From: Nymphaea colorata
Lineage: Eukaryota; Streptophyta; Magnoliopsida; Nymphaeales; Nymphaeaceae
Direction: 5' to 3'
Assembly: GCF_008831285.2 (NCBI RefSeq)
Contig: NC_045140.1
Location: 1,653,528-1,717,527 of the forward strand
DNA: 64,000 bases
In this document: positions 12,765 to 22,560 of the stretch, piece by piece
Numbering within the stretch: the first letter of the stretch is position 1
Layout of the letters: the number at the start of each line of letters is the position of its first letter
The notes under the pieces: model-generated
Seen by the model: the letters and a program-made list of their open reading frames with translations, nothing else
Databases searched by the model: none
Told to the model about the DNA's origin: nothing
Program-made: the position numbers and the translations under genes

Positions 12765-12892
12765 CTAGCTGTTACTGTTTTTTTTCTCTCTCATCTCATT
12801 CTGCAAGTACAGAGAGAAATAGCCTTTTCAAAAGAATACCACCGTGAAATCACGATAAGTAGTTAGCCACAGCACGAAAGCAGAAATATTGT
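12765..12892. repeat. Diverged copy of the LHT copy 2 upstream region
   Basis: This stretch aligns over about 125 bases with 23013-23135, about 200-320 bp upstream of the second LHT gene. Both carry CATCTCATTC, GTACAGAGA(G/T)AAAT, TTTTCAAAA(A)GAATAC, ACCGTGAA and CACGATA(A/G)GTAGTTA in the same order, at roughly 80% identity by eye. No coding part of a third transporter follows. It may be a promoter-proximal piece left by the tandem duplication, or a shared repeat. Confidence 0.65.
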
Positions 12893-12902
12893 ATATATTG
12901 TT

Positions 12903-13055
12903 GAGAAAAGTTCAGGTTTTCAATAGAGAAAACCTGGTTTTTCCCATGCTATCCAAACGATGAAACCAGGTTTCAAAACACAATCGAAAAACTGGTTTTC
13001 TCAATACCAGGCTTTTACAAAACCAGTTTTTCCAAGGGGTGCATCCAAACGCTTC
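12903..13055. repeat. Partly duplicated AAACCAGGTTT-rich segment
   Basis: The segment repeats related phrases: GAAAACCTGGTTTTTCCCATGC followed by TATCCAAACG, then AAAACCAGTTTTTCCAAGGG followed by GCATCCAAACGC, in the same orientation about 100 bp apart. It looks like the ends of small non-autonomous elements. No protein is encoded. Class unknown. Confidence 0.35.
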
Positions 13056-13149
13056 CGTAGCCATCCCAGGAGGCTGAACAGCGGTCGAAGAATATTTTTC
13101 AAAAATTTGTGGTGCCAAATTAGAAATTTTGAAACTATAAGTAGCAAAT

Positions 13150-13340
13150 TTTGTTTTTTTTCAATCCGCTACTCATCTCGAATGCGTCTCCATTGTCTTT
13201 TAGATCATCAAACTGCGTGAGCGGAAGGCCTTTACTAAATCTATCTGCTGCTAGCTCTGAGTATTTAGTATGTGGTGTGAAAATTTATATTCATGAACAT
13301 CATTGTGACCGTCTTTATATATATATATATATATATATAT

Positions 13341-13377
<37 letters not shown>

Positions 13378-14720
13378 TAGTTTTTTCGTGAAACATCCAA
13401 AATTCGATACCATATGAATTGCATAGGAAAGAAGAATCGACTTGGGGTCTCCTCTTTTGAATAAGAGATTTCAAGAGCCAAACAATTTCAGTTTTTGTTG
13501 CAACCGCTAGCTGTCTTGTATATATTTTGCCTCTATGCTGACCTTGAAACAGTGCGTGGTTTTGTACTTTACCGTGATACTAATTCCTTCCAAGGTACTG
13601 GCAGATCTTTTATTGAGCCAGCTCCCTAATTTTTGTCATAATACCTTTGTATCTTTACGTTCCCATTGATTTTGTATAACAAACCTTGTCCACGAGTTTT
13701 CTTTTGAGGGTCGATCGATCAGCAACCAGGATAGTATGGAACTATTTCATGCATCTGGCAAATATTAATGCAGATTCATTGAACACTATATCACAGTATT
13801 ACATTACATAAATCTGCTTTAATATTTGGACAAATACATGAAGTTACTGTTGTCAAACTGCCCCTTAAGTATCTAACAAGTCTATCAACAGCCTTAACAT
13901 GAATAAATTTTGAGGAATGCATGCGTTGACCGACTAGGCTGGTGACATATGCAACATCGGGCCTTGGCGATGTTGCATATTAACTAAATTACCAACTAAC
14001 CTTTGATACCGTGTGACAACTTTGAGGCAAAAATAAGGGTTTCTTCGATCTTGTAACATCTATGCTAGGAAAATATCCCAGCCTCTTCATATCCTTGATT
14101 TGAAGGTTTAGTGTAGGAATGACTTGATTTTTGCAATACCCTAGAATTATTTCCCATCATAATTATATTGTCCACACAAATGAGAACATCTACAATCTTG
14201 CCCATAGATTTTTCGATAAATATTATCATCTATTGAACTTTCTACTTTCCAAAACAACATTTAACTTTAGGTGTCATGCATGAGGAGATTGCTTCAAACC
14301 ATATCGAAACAAACTTTTGAGCTTACAAACAACAGTATGATTTCCTGATTTCCTTTCTGTGAATGCCTAGGAGGGAGCAACATGTAAAGTTTTTTTGTAA
14401 GGTCACTCCGCAAAATAGGCATTTTTCACAACTAATTGGAACAGAGGCCATTCAAATCCTAAACAATAGGTAGAAGAATTTAGTTGGTATTCATTCTGGC
14501 CATAGGGGCAAACGTTTCTTCATAGTCCAAACCATGAGTTTGTGTACCCCTTAGTTACCAACTGAACCGTATGATGCTCAATAGAACCTTAGGTTTGGTA
14601 CTTAGTTTTGAAAATCCATCAGCTGCTCGTCTCGCTTCTTGGCAAGGGAGGGTAATGTCCCATATGTGATTTTTATGAAGAGCCATAAGCTCTTCATACA
14701 TGGCTTGCATCTATAACAGT
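13150..14720 (-). pseudogene. Decayed Ty1/copia pol (RT-RNase H)
   Basis: Read on the minus strand, pieces of copia polymerase occur in the right order with stops and frameshifts. They are WIFKTKYQT then GSIEHHTVQLVTKGYT (about 14540-14635), a LDYEETFAPMARMNT block (about 14500-14545), a degraded YVDD-region remnant (about 14165-14190), PDVAYVTSLVGQRMHSSKF (about 13890-13965), a broken SSAEAEY-like block with ATKTEIVWLLKSL (about 13460-13545), FHEKTKH (about 13378-13400) and SKGLPLTQFDDLK (about 13195-13240). It cannot encode a working protein. Reverse transcriptase and RNase H are present; gag, integrase and LTRs were not found. It is far older than the intact element at 17455-22942. Confidence 0.8.
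13316..13374. repeat. (TA)n microsatellite inside copia RNase H
   Basis: About 58 bases of alternating TA, broken once by AGATA near 13341. It lies directly after the sequence encoding FHEKTKH on the minus strand, where copia elements normally continue with the conserved RNase H C-terminus. The microsatellite therefore expanded within former pol coding sequence. Confidence 0.85.
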
Positions 14721-14879
14721 TGAGTTTTTACTTAATTGATCAGACTTTTTATGAAGCAGCCTGATGCTTAAATAAGTTATCATAAACCAAGAAATAGATC
14801 AAGGTGATGATTAGTAGCAAAGAGATAGATGATGTATCTCGGAGGTTGGCTAACTCAAGTTGATTTTTTATTGTGCTCT

Positions 14880-15107
14880 CAAGTAGGGATGTTAATATAT
14901 CGGATTTGGATTTAATATCCAACCGATATGTTTAAAAAAAAAAAACCGTTACTATCCAATTAAGAAATTGGATCTAATTCATATTTAAGAAATGACATCT
15001 GATAATCTGGTTGATTTTCAAAATGTGAGTACTATATTAAAATATTTATTTAAAACTAAATCTGATCTGAATCCAAATCCGATCAAATATTTATGTACAT
15101 TTGAATA
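14880..15107. other. AT-rich spacer before the tandem array
   Basis: Non-coding, with phrases such as GGATTTGGATTTAATATCC, AATCCAAATCCGATC and TTCAAAATGT. Similar phrases occur at 121-290 and 46060-46310, pointing to a dispersed repeat family. No gene. Confidence 0.45.
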
Positions 15108-16533
15108 TGAGTCGAATTCAGATTGTGAAATCAAATTTCATATTGGAATTCAGATATGACTCTTGCTCGTTCATATTCGAATCTAAATATGTGAATATCC
15201 AAAAAAGTGGATTCAGATTAAGAGTATATCTGTTTTGAATTTGATTCATTGATATCCATAGTCTCAAGGGGGTTGGTTTCAATAGTTTCCAAGAGACACA
15301 ATTCCACATCAGATGCAATATTTTCCTTCCTCCCTATCATGCTGGCTTGCAGCTATGGCTAGATCAAAAACCTTGTACACTAAAAAGCTAGATACATCAA
15401 TGTTGCCATGACCGGAAACTTCCTCTAGCTTAGTTATTCCTGAAAATCAACCTGATTTTGTTCAAAATTCAGGTTTGAACTCAGATTGCGAAATCAGATT
15501 TCATATTAGAATTCAGATATGACTTTTGCTTGTTCATGTTCGAATCTAAATATGTGAATATTCGAAAAAGCGGATACAATTAAGAATATATCTGTTTTGA
15601 ATTTGATTCATTGACATCCACGGTCTCAAGAGGGTTGGTTTCAATAGTTTTCAAGAGACTTAATTCTACATCAGATGCAATATTTTCCTTCCTCCCTATC
15701 ATGTCGGCTTGCTGCTATGGCTAGATCAAAATCCTTGTACACTAAAAAACTAGATACATCAATGTTGCTACAATCGGAAACTTTCTCTAGCTTAGTTGTA
15801 TTCTCTCTTAAAATCAACCAGATTCTGTTCAAAATTCAGGTTCAAATTCACATTGTGAAATCAGATTTCATACTAGAATTCAGATATGACTTTTGTTCAT
15901 TCATATTCAAATCTGAATATGTGAATATCCGAAAAAGCAGATACAGTTAAGAGTATATCTGTTTTGAATTTGATTCATCCACATTCATAGTCTCAAGTTT
16001 CCATCGTTTCCAAGAGACTCAATTCCACATAAGATGCAATATTTTTCTTCCTCCCTATCATGCTGGCTTGCAGCTATGGCCAGAACAAAAATCCTTCTAC
16101 ACTAGAAAGCTAGATACATCAATGTTGCTACAATCGGAAACTTTCTCTAGCTTAGTTGTATTCTCTCTTAAAATCAACCAGATTCTGTTCAAAATTCGGG
16201 TTCAAATTCATATTATGAAATCAGATTTCATACTAAAATTCATATATGACTTGCTCATTCATATTTAAATTTGAATATGTGAATATCCGAAAAAGCAGAT
16301 ACAGTTAAGAGTATATCTGTTTTGAATTTGATTCATTGACATCCATAGTCTCAAGAGGATTGATTTCAATAGTTTCCAAGAGACTCAATTCCACATCAAT
16401 GCAATATTTTTCTTCCTCCCTATCATGCTGGCTTGCAGCTATGGCCAGATCAAAAATCCTTCTACACTAAAAAGCTGGATACATCAATGTTGCTACGATT
16501 GGAAACTTCCTCTAGCTTAGTTGTATTCTCTCT
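15108..16533. repeat. Four-copy tandem array, ~361-bp unit
   Basis: A unit of about 360 bp is repeated four times. The anchor TCCCTATCATG falls at 15331, 15693, 16052 and 16417 (spacings 362, 359 and 365). Each unit holds a GAATTCAGATATGACTT segment, GAATATGTGAATATCCGAAAAAG, TCCAAGAGACTCAATTCCACATC, and an AAAAAGCTAGATACATCAATGTTGC block. Copies differ by scattered substitutions and small indels, so they are not recent. The fourth copy runs straight into copia pol sequence at 16534. Open frames of 60-91 codons inside two units are equivalent stretches and match no family. The unit may be a retroelement LTR or leader fragment amplified by unequal crossover, but I cannot identify it. Confidence 0.85.
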
Positions 16534-17005
16534 GCAAGTGAAAAGGGCTGATTTTCTTCAAGTCTATAGATTAGTTTATAGTTACTTTTCTTCTTATTTA
16601 CGTTGATGACATATTGATCACAAACAATGTCGCTCACAAACATATGTAACAAATGGCTCATGAGTTCTCTATTAAAGATAGTGGCAACCTCCACTATTTT
16701 TTAGGCATTGAAGCTCTATTCACTTACCAAGAATTCCCTTTTCACGTAAAAATAACGCATGGATGATCTCCTTAAGCAAAGTGGCATGCCTGATGCTAAA
16801 CCCATCACCTCGATCTCCTCTTTGTAAAGTGACAAAAACGTTGGCAACTCTGTTGATCGTAAATCTACTAGTGGGCTCACAGTTTTCTTGTGTGATTCTC
16901 TCATTTCATGTAATGCAAAGGAATATGGGTTGTTGCTCAGTCAGCCTAGAGGCAGAATATATATCAAGATCTTGTCTCCACCACTGCTAAAGTTAATTCT
17001 CTCCA
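16534..17005 (+). pseudogene. Second decayed Ty1/copia pol fragment
   Basis: On the plus strand, FLLIYVDDILITNN (about 16585-16627; the YVDD box is the reverse transcriptase active site) is followed by FSIKDSGNLHYFLGIEA (about 16665-16715), both in the expected order. Near 16940-16965 a SLEAEYISRS piece matches the RNase H SSAEAEY block. Stops and frameshifts break the frame. It faces the opposite way from the decayed copia at 13150-14720, with the 361-bp array between them. Confidence 0.75.
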
Positions 17006-17454
17006 TAGTATTCCTTCAAGAACTTGATAGACTTTGTTAGATCTCATGCTTGATTCGAGTAAACTCATGATAAAAGCCTAACCTTGTTGCCACCGATATG
17101 AGATAAAGCCGATCGGTTCCTCTGGCAGTGGACAGGTCGATGGACACCGAGAAAAACTAAGCTTTGACAGTCCCATTCAAACAAAGAAAATAACATCACA
17201 AGAGAAAGAAAGAAAAAAGGCAACAAACATAAGAACGAACCAGAAAAGGAAATAGAAAGAGATAGAGGACATGCCCAATTTCATCATTTTTCTTATTTTG
17301 TTGCAGTGGAAAATCTGATCACTCTATGGAGGTGAAGTTTTCTCTGACAAAAGCTCCATCCGACTTCTGATTTCTCCTCCCCCGTGTTTCAAGGTTTTTC
17401 CTCTAGTGGAGTCGAGTTCATGTGAGTCGAATTTAATTTTAAACTCGAGTCGAG
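17006..17454. other. Intergenic flank of the young copia insertion
   Basis: No gene seen. It includes a short GAAAGAAAGAAAAAAGG purine run (about 17200-17220). The last bases (TCGAG, 17450-17454) form the left target-site duplication of the copia element. Confidence 0.5.
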
Positions 17455-17836
17455 TGTTGAGAAGTATGCAATGAGAAAAAACAGAGATTGCAAGTGAAGG
17501 AAAAACTGTAAGACAGTAATTACGTGGTTCGGCTTGAAGCCTACATCCACGAGAGAAAGGGAACTCTTCTTCATTGTGTTTTTTTTCACACCTTTACAGC
17601 AGGGGTACACCCCATTATATAGGTTTCACTTATAAGATTGAGATAGGAACAGATTTTTAGGGATTAACAAGAATCTTCAGTTGCTGCCGTTAGAGATGCT
17701 CCTTGATCACGACAATCTTGGTGTGGATGATTTGATGAGGAACACACACCAGATCAGCGTCCAATCTTCTCCCAAAAGTGGTAGATCTTCTAATATCTCT
17801 TTACGAGATTTTCGTCCCATCTCTTTGTAACTAACA
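17455..17836 (-). repeat. 3' LTR of the copia element
   Basis: 382 bp, read as base-for-base the same as 22561-22942. It is the 3' LTR because the element runs on the minus strand. The ends are TGTTAG...CTTCTCAACA on the minus strand. Confidence 0.96.
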
Positions 17837-17849
17837 GTCTCCCCCTCAA
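17837..17849 (-). other. Polypurine tract of the copia element
   Basis: On the minus strand TTGAGGGGGAGAC lies directly against the 3' LTR. It is the RNase H-resistant primer for plus-strand DNA synthesis. The gag-pol stop codon TGA (17846-17848) overlaps its start, so coding sequence and tract share bases. Confidence 0.85.
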
Positions 17850-20800
17850 GTTGGCGTGCAGATATCGATCTGCCCCAACTTGTGTATAATGAATGTATGA
17901 CGATCTCTTCCAAGAGATTTTGTAAGAATGTCAGCAAGTTGAAGTTCACTTCTGACGTGTGGTGTTATAATGGTTCCATCCTGTATTTTTTCTCTGATGA
18001 AATGGCAATCGACTTCGATGTGCTTAGTACGTTCGTGAAAAACTGGATTTGCTCCAATATAGATAGCAGCCATGTTGTCACACATTAACCTCATGGGCTC
18101 CTCTACTTCAATCTTCATATCTTTCAATAATGCTTTTATCCATACTAATTCACACGTACATGACGCCATAGCTCTGTATTCTGCCTCTGCACTTGATCGG
18201 GCCACAACCGATTGTTTTTTACTTTTCCAAGTCACCAAGTTTCCTCCGACAAAAGTACAGTATCCTGTTGTAGATTTTCGATTGTTTGGATCCCCCGCCC
18301 AATCAGCATCACAGTAACCAATGACATCCATTTTCTGATCTCGTTTCATCACGATCCCTTGTCCAGGAGTTCTTTTTAAGTATCTCAAGATTCTGTGAGC
18401 AGCTTCAACGTGTCTTGACTTTGGGTTGTGCATAAATTGACTTACCAGGCTGACAGCATAAGTGATGTCTGGTCGAGTGACGGTCAGGTATATGAGCTTC
18501 CCAACCAATTTCTGAAAACTTTGAACATTTTCAATTCCTTCTCCTTCATCTTTCTTCAATTTGCAATTTATCTCAAGAGGTGTGTCTGCAGCCTTTGCTC
18601 CCAGGCATCCAGTTTCCTTTAAGAGGTCTAGAGTATATTTTCTTTGGCATATAAAGATTCCATTTTCTGAGTGCGCCACCTCTATACCCAAGAAGTACCG
18701 TAGGGTTCCAAGGTCTTTTATTTCAAATTGCTGATTGAGATAAGTTTTGACGTGTACCATGAACTCTTTATCATCACCTGTCAATATGATGTCATCTACA
18801 TAAACAAGTAGAATAGTTATTTTTGAGGATCGAATAGCAACAAACATTGTATAATCAGCGCTGCTACGCTTAAATCCAATCTTAGTTAGTGCTTCACTTA
18901 GGCGTGAAAACCACGCTCGAGGGGACTGCTTAAGGCCGTAAAGAGCCTTTTTTAGTTTGCACACATACCCTTTCTTATGTTGTATGCCTTGAGGGACTTC
19001 CATGTAAACTTCTTCATTGAGTTCTCCATGAAGAAAAGCATTCTTGACATCAAGTTGTGCTAGTTTCCACCGTTTGATTGAAGCAACTGAAAGAAGAGTT
19101 CTTACTGTATTCATCTTAGCGACTGGAGCAAAGGTTTCATTGAAGTCTACTCCCTCAGTTTGAGTGAAACCTTTTGCAACGAGGCGAGCTTTGTACCGTT
19201 CGATAGTTCCATCACTGTGATATTTGATCTTGTATATCCACTTACATCCGACGACTTTCTTCCCTTCAGGCAGTGGCACTATCTCCCAAGTTTGATTTTT
19301 GTTCAACGCGGACAACTCTTCTTGCATAGCTCTCTGCCAGCTTATGTTTATATTAGCTTCCTCATAGTTTTTTGGCTCATGATGAGAGTAGGTATTGAGA
19401 ACATAGGACTTGTATGGCTTTGATAAGGTATTGAAATTGATGTAGTTTTCTATGGAGTGGTTGTGTTGAGTCGATAAATAGGTATAAAAGTCATTCAGTT
19501 TTGATGGTGGTCTAGAGGGACGGGTTGATCTTCTAAGGGTTGGTTCAATGCTTTGATTTTGGTCAGACAACAGTGGCTGCAAATCTTGGTTTAGGTTACT
19601 CTCTTGGTTTTGGTTTTCTAAGATGGTAGGTTCACTAGGTTGCTGGTTTTGGTTTTTGGTATGAGTTTGAAAAACATCAACAAGAGGAAGAGAGAGAGGA
19701 GCTAGAGCAAGAGGAGCAGTAACAGAGCTAGTGCCTTGATCTTGAGTCTCCCCCTGACTTGGTGCCTCATAATAGGATTCATTCTCAAAGAATTTCACAT
19801 CCCGAGTTACAAAAAACTTTCTTGATTTTGGGTCAAAGCATTTGTAGCCACTTTTCTTGCTTGAGTACCCAAGGAAGATGCATTTCAAAGCTCGCTTTTC
19901 AAGTTTGTTTCGAAATCTCTCTTGTATATGCACAAAACATTTACACCCAAAAATTCTTAAATGTCTAATAGAGATTGTTTTGTGCATTAGAACTTCAAGA
20001 GGAACTTGATTTTCAATACTAGAACTGGGAATTCTATTAGCAAGATAGCAGGCAGTACCAACTGCTTCTGCCCAAAAAACTTGAGGTACGTTCATATGCA
20101 TCATAAGGGCACGGGCAATATTAAGAAGCTGTCTGTTCTTTCTTTCTGACACCCCATTTTGTTGGGGAGTCCCTGAACATGTAAGTTGAGGTTGTATCCC
20201 TTTTTTGTTCAGGAATTCCTCAAACTGTTGGTTCACATATTCCCCCCCATTATCAGATCGAAGCTTCTTAATTTTTGCACCATACTGAGTGTATACCAAA
20301 TTGTAATAATCTTGAAAAACCTTAACAACTTCACTTTTATTTCTAAGAAAAAATATCCATGACATGCGAGATTTATCTTCGATAAAAGACACATAATACC
20401 TGTATCCCGTATTGGATTCCACAGGAGCTGGTCCCCACACGTCTGAATGTACCAAATCAAAAAAATCCGTAGATCGATCAGTGGATGTTTGAAACGGCAG
20501 CCTAGTTGACTTCGAATATTCGCAAGCATCACAAGAGTGTTCATTAATGGTGACATTAGGAACACGTATTTTCAAGCTTCTGTCTGAAATATGCCCAAGT
20601 CTTGCATGCCACATCTGGTATTCTTGCCTCTTCTTTTCATTATTGGTGTGTACTAAGAAGCTTGACTCTGGAGTCTCCACCATATAAAGCCCATTTTGTT
20701 CCCGTCCTCTACCAATCTCCCTCTTCGTTTCCAGATCCTGAAATATCACATTCTTGGGAGAGAAAACAGCCATACAATTGTAAGTCTTTGTCAACTTGCT

Positions 20801-22060
20801 AACTGACATCAAACTAGTGGAGAGATGTGGTACATAAAGAACTGAAGATGATTTATTTTCAAAAAAAGAAAATTTTCCAGTTCCATCAACTGCAATATGT
20901 GATCCGTCAGCTGAGAAGACGGATTTTTTGTTCATATGATCAATAGTGGTCAGCCTTGTCAGATCATTTGTCATATGATCGGTGGCACCAGTATCAACAA
21001 CCCATATAGATTTACTAGAATGTGTGAGGAGGGCAAGGTTGTTACCTTCAATAGAGTTGCTGACCGGTTGAGAAGAGACGAGGTTCGTTTTTGAGAATTT
21101 TTGGAAAAATTTCTCTAAGTCCTCTTTTGTAACAAAATGAGCAAGATCAACTTGAGGAGTGGTTGTTGCCTTGTCTCTTGCAGGTTTGCCGACGAGTTCC
21201 CAGCATCTTTCTCGAAGATGACCCGTTTTTTTGCAATAAGAACATTTTAGTTTGCTGCGGTTTCGTTGAAAATTTCTGCCACCACTTTGATTTTTTGAAT
21301 CGCCTTTCCATGTCTCGCCTTTCCATGTCTTGGATTCAGATCGAGCTAGACATGCCATCTTCTCTGGATTTTCTTCATATATGTCTGTGGGATTCATAAC
21401 TTTTCTTCTGGTGTCTTCTCTTTGTATTGCTTGGCAAACTTGATTATAGCTTGGCAAGGGAGTGGTCATGAGAATCTGGCTACGAAGATTCTCATAGTCA
21501 GGTCCAAGACCAGCAAGCACTTTAAATATTTTGTCTTCATCGAATCGCTTTTGATAGATCTCAGCATCGGTAGTGGCTGGTCTGTATTGGGCGAGTTCAT
21601 CATACAGGCTGCGAAGTTTGTTTAAGTAGAGGCTGGTTTGCTTACCATCTTTGGTGAGATTGGCAATGTCAAGTTGTAGTTGATAGACGCGGGCAAGGTT
21701 GTTTTGCTCGCTGTACATCTCTCTCAATGTATCCCATATTTCCTTCGCTGTTTCCTTGTATAGAAATAAACTAGATATGTGAGGTTCCATAGAATTCATA
21801 AGCCAAGCCATTACCATATCATTCTCAGATTCCCAATCTTCATAGTTGGGATCGTTCTTTGCTGGAGGTGTGATTCGTCCACTGATATATCCTACTTTGG
21901 ATCGCCCGCTTAAGAATAGACGGGCAGCTTTAGCCCAACTGAGATAATTGGTGTCGTTGAGGAGAATAGAAGTGATCTTGAGCGTCCCATGGCTCTGATC
22001 GTGTCCTCCTTTCATACTGCTGGAATTTCCGCTAGATTGGTTACTAGACGTATCTGCCAT
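17846..22060 (-). CDS. Copia gag-pol polyprotein, intact
   Basis: A 1404-aa single-frame polyprotein that would package, cleave, copy and integrate the element. Domains in order: an N-terminal gag region (NDTNYLSWAKAARLFL near residue 35) and a CCHC zinc knuckle (CSYCKKTGHLRERC, about 272-285). The aspartic protease has DTGATDH (about 354). The pre-integrase HARLGH zinc motif lies about 490-500, and the integrase core has HSDVWGP (about 541), DNGGEY (about 601) and a later SERKN Glu (about 638), a D,D,E set. The reverse transcriptase runs from WIYKIKYHSDG through FAPVAKMNT to YVDDIILTG (about 1088). RNase H has DADWAGD (about 1251) and SSAEAEYRA (about 1293). Gag and pol are fused without frameshift, as is usual for copia. 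All visible catalytic motifs are present. The ATG at 22060 lies about 490 nt after the primer-binding site. Confidence 0.96.
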   Translation of the reverse strand: MADTSSNQSSGNSSSMKGGHDQSHGTLKITSILLNDTNYLSWAKAARLFLSGRSKVGYISGRITPPAKNDPNYEDWESENDMVMAWLMNSMEPHISSLFLYKETAKEIWDTLREMYSEQNNLARVYQLQLDIANLTKDGKQTSLYLNKLRSLYDELAQYRPATTDAEIYQKRFDEDKIFKVLAGLGPDYENLRSQILMTTPLPSYNQVCQAIQREDTRRKVMNPTDIYEENPEKMACLARSESKTWKGETWKGDSKNQSGGRNFQRNRSKLKCSYCKKTGHLRERCWELVGKPARDKATTTPQVDLAHFVTKEDLEKFFQKFSKTNLVSSQPVSNSIEGNNLALLTHSSKSIWVVDTGATDHMTNDLTRLTTIDHMNKKSVFSADGSHIAVDGTGKFSFFENKSSSVLYVPHLSTSLMSVSKLTKTYNCMAVFSPKNVIFQDLETKREIGRGREQNGLYMVETPESSFLVHTNNEKKRQEYQMWHARLGHISDRSLKIRVPNVTINEHSCDACEYSKSTRLPFQTSTDRSTDFFDLVHSDVWGPAPVESNTGYRYYVSFIEDKSRMSWIFFLRNKSEVVKVFQDYYNLVYTQYGAKIKKLRSDNGGEYVNQQFEEFLNKKGIQPQLTCSGTPQQNGVSERKNRQLLNIARALMMHMNVPQVFWAEAVGTACYLANRIPSSSIENQVPLEVLMHKTISIRHLRIFGCKCFVHIQERFRNKLEKRALKCIFLGYSSKKSGYKCFDPKSRKFFVTRDVKFFENESYYEAPSQGETQDQGTSSVTAPLALAPLSLPLVDVFQTHTKNQNQQPSEPTILENQNQESNLNQDLQPLLSDQNQSIEPTLRRSTRPSRPPSKLNDFYTYLSTQHNHSIENYINFNTLSKPYKSYVLNTYSHHEPKNYEEANINISWQRAMQEELSALNKNQTWEIVPLPEGKKVVGCKWIYKIKYHSDGTIERYKARLVAKGFTQTEGVDFNETFAPVAKMNTVRTLLSVASIKRWKLAQLDVKNAFLHGELNEEVYMEVPQGIQHKKGYVCKLKKALYGLKQSPRAWFSRLSEALTKIGFKRSSADYTMFVAIRSSKITILLVYVDDIILTGDDKEFMVHVKTYLNQQFEIKDLGTLRYFLGIEVAHSENGIFICQRKYTLDLLKETGCLGAKAADTPLEINCKLKKDEGEGIENVQSFQKLVGKLIYLTVTRPDITYAVSLVSQFMHNPKSRHVEAAHRILRYLKRTPGQGIVMKRDQKMDVIGYCDADWAGDPNNRKSTTGYCTFVGGNLVTWKSKKQSVVARSSAEAEYRAMASCTCELVWIKALLKDMKIEVEEPMRLMCDNMAAIYIGANPVFHERTKHIEVDCHFIREKIQDGTIITPHVRSELQLADILTKSLGRDRHTFIIHKLGQIDICTPT

Positions 22061-22548
22061 GGCAGGAAATCACTTGATGACAGGAGATATTTAAAAACAA
22101 TGGACTACTCCTTTCCGGATTCTCAAAAAAATCCCACCGATATCAGTCCCATGAGAAGAGACTAAAAAAAACAGAGTTGCACAAATGTAAGCAGCGACTA
22201 ATTCTCAAAAAAGTCATTTAACGGACTTACGCAGAAAATCCATTGTCCTCTGTTCATTTCAACGAGTGTCTGCCTCTGTTCTCAACAAATAAATCACAAT
22301 GGAAAAAAAAAAATTTCTTCAGATTTTTTTTTCCGTTACCGGGGACCTTGCCGACTGGTGGAGCTCCAATCAAAAACGAGAAACGAGGTTGGCAGGAGAA
22401 GATGGCAGCGAGGAAGGGTGAGATGGGCTAAATCGACATCTCTTACGATGATCTTTTAGGCGTTGCAGAGCAGACTTGATTGGATCGCCCCATTGCTGAA
22501 AAAAACTTAGAATTCCTTTTGCAGCGGCTCCTCACGAATCATCTCCAA

Positions 22549-22560
22549 GCTCTGATACCA
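22549..22560 (-). other. Primer-binding site (initiator-Met tRNA)
   Basis: TGGTATCAGAGC on the minus strand, directly after the CA end of the 5' LTR. It is the standard copia primer-binding site, complementary to the 3' end of cytosolic initiator methionine tRNA, where minus-strand DNA synthesis starts. Confidence 0.93.

Noticed and set aside
15675-16268. Open frames of 91 and 66 codons in the tandem array
   Set aside because: They are the same segment in successive repeat copies and match no family. The frames are interrupted in other copies.
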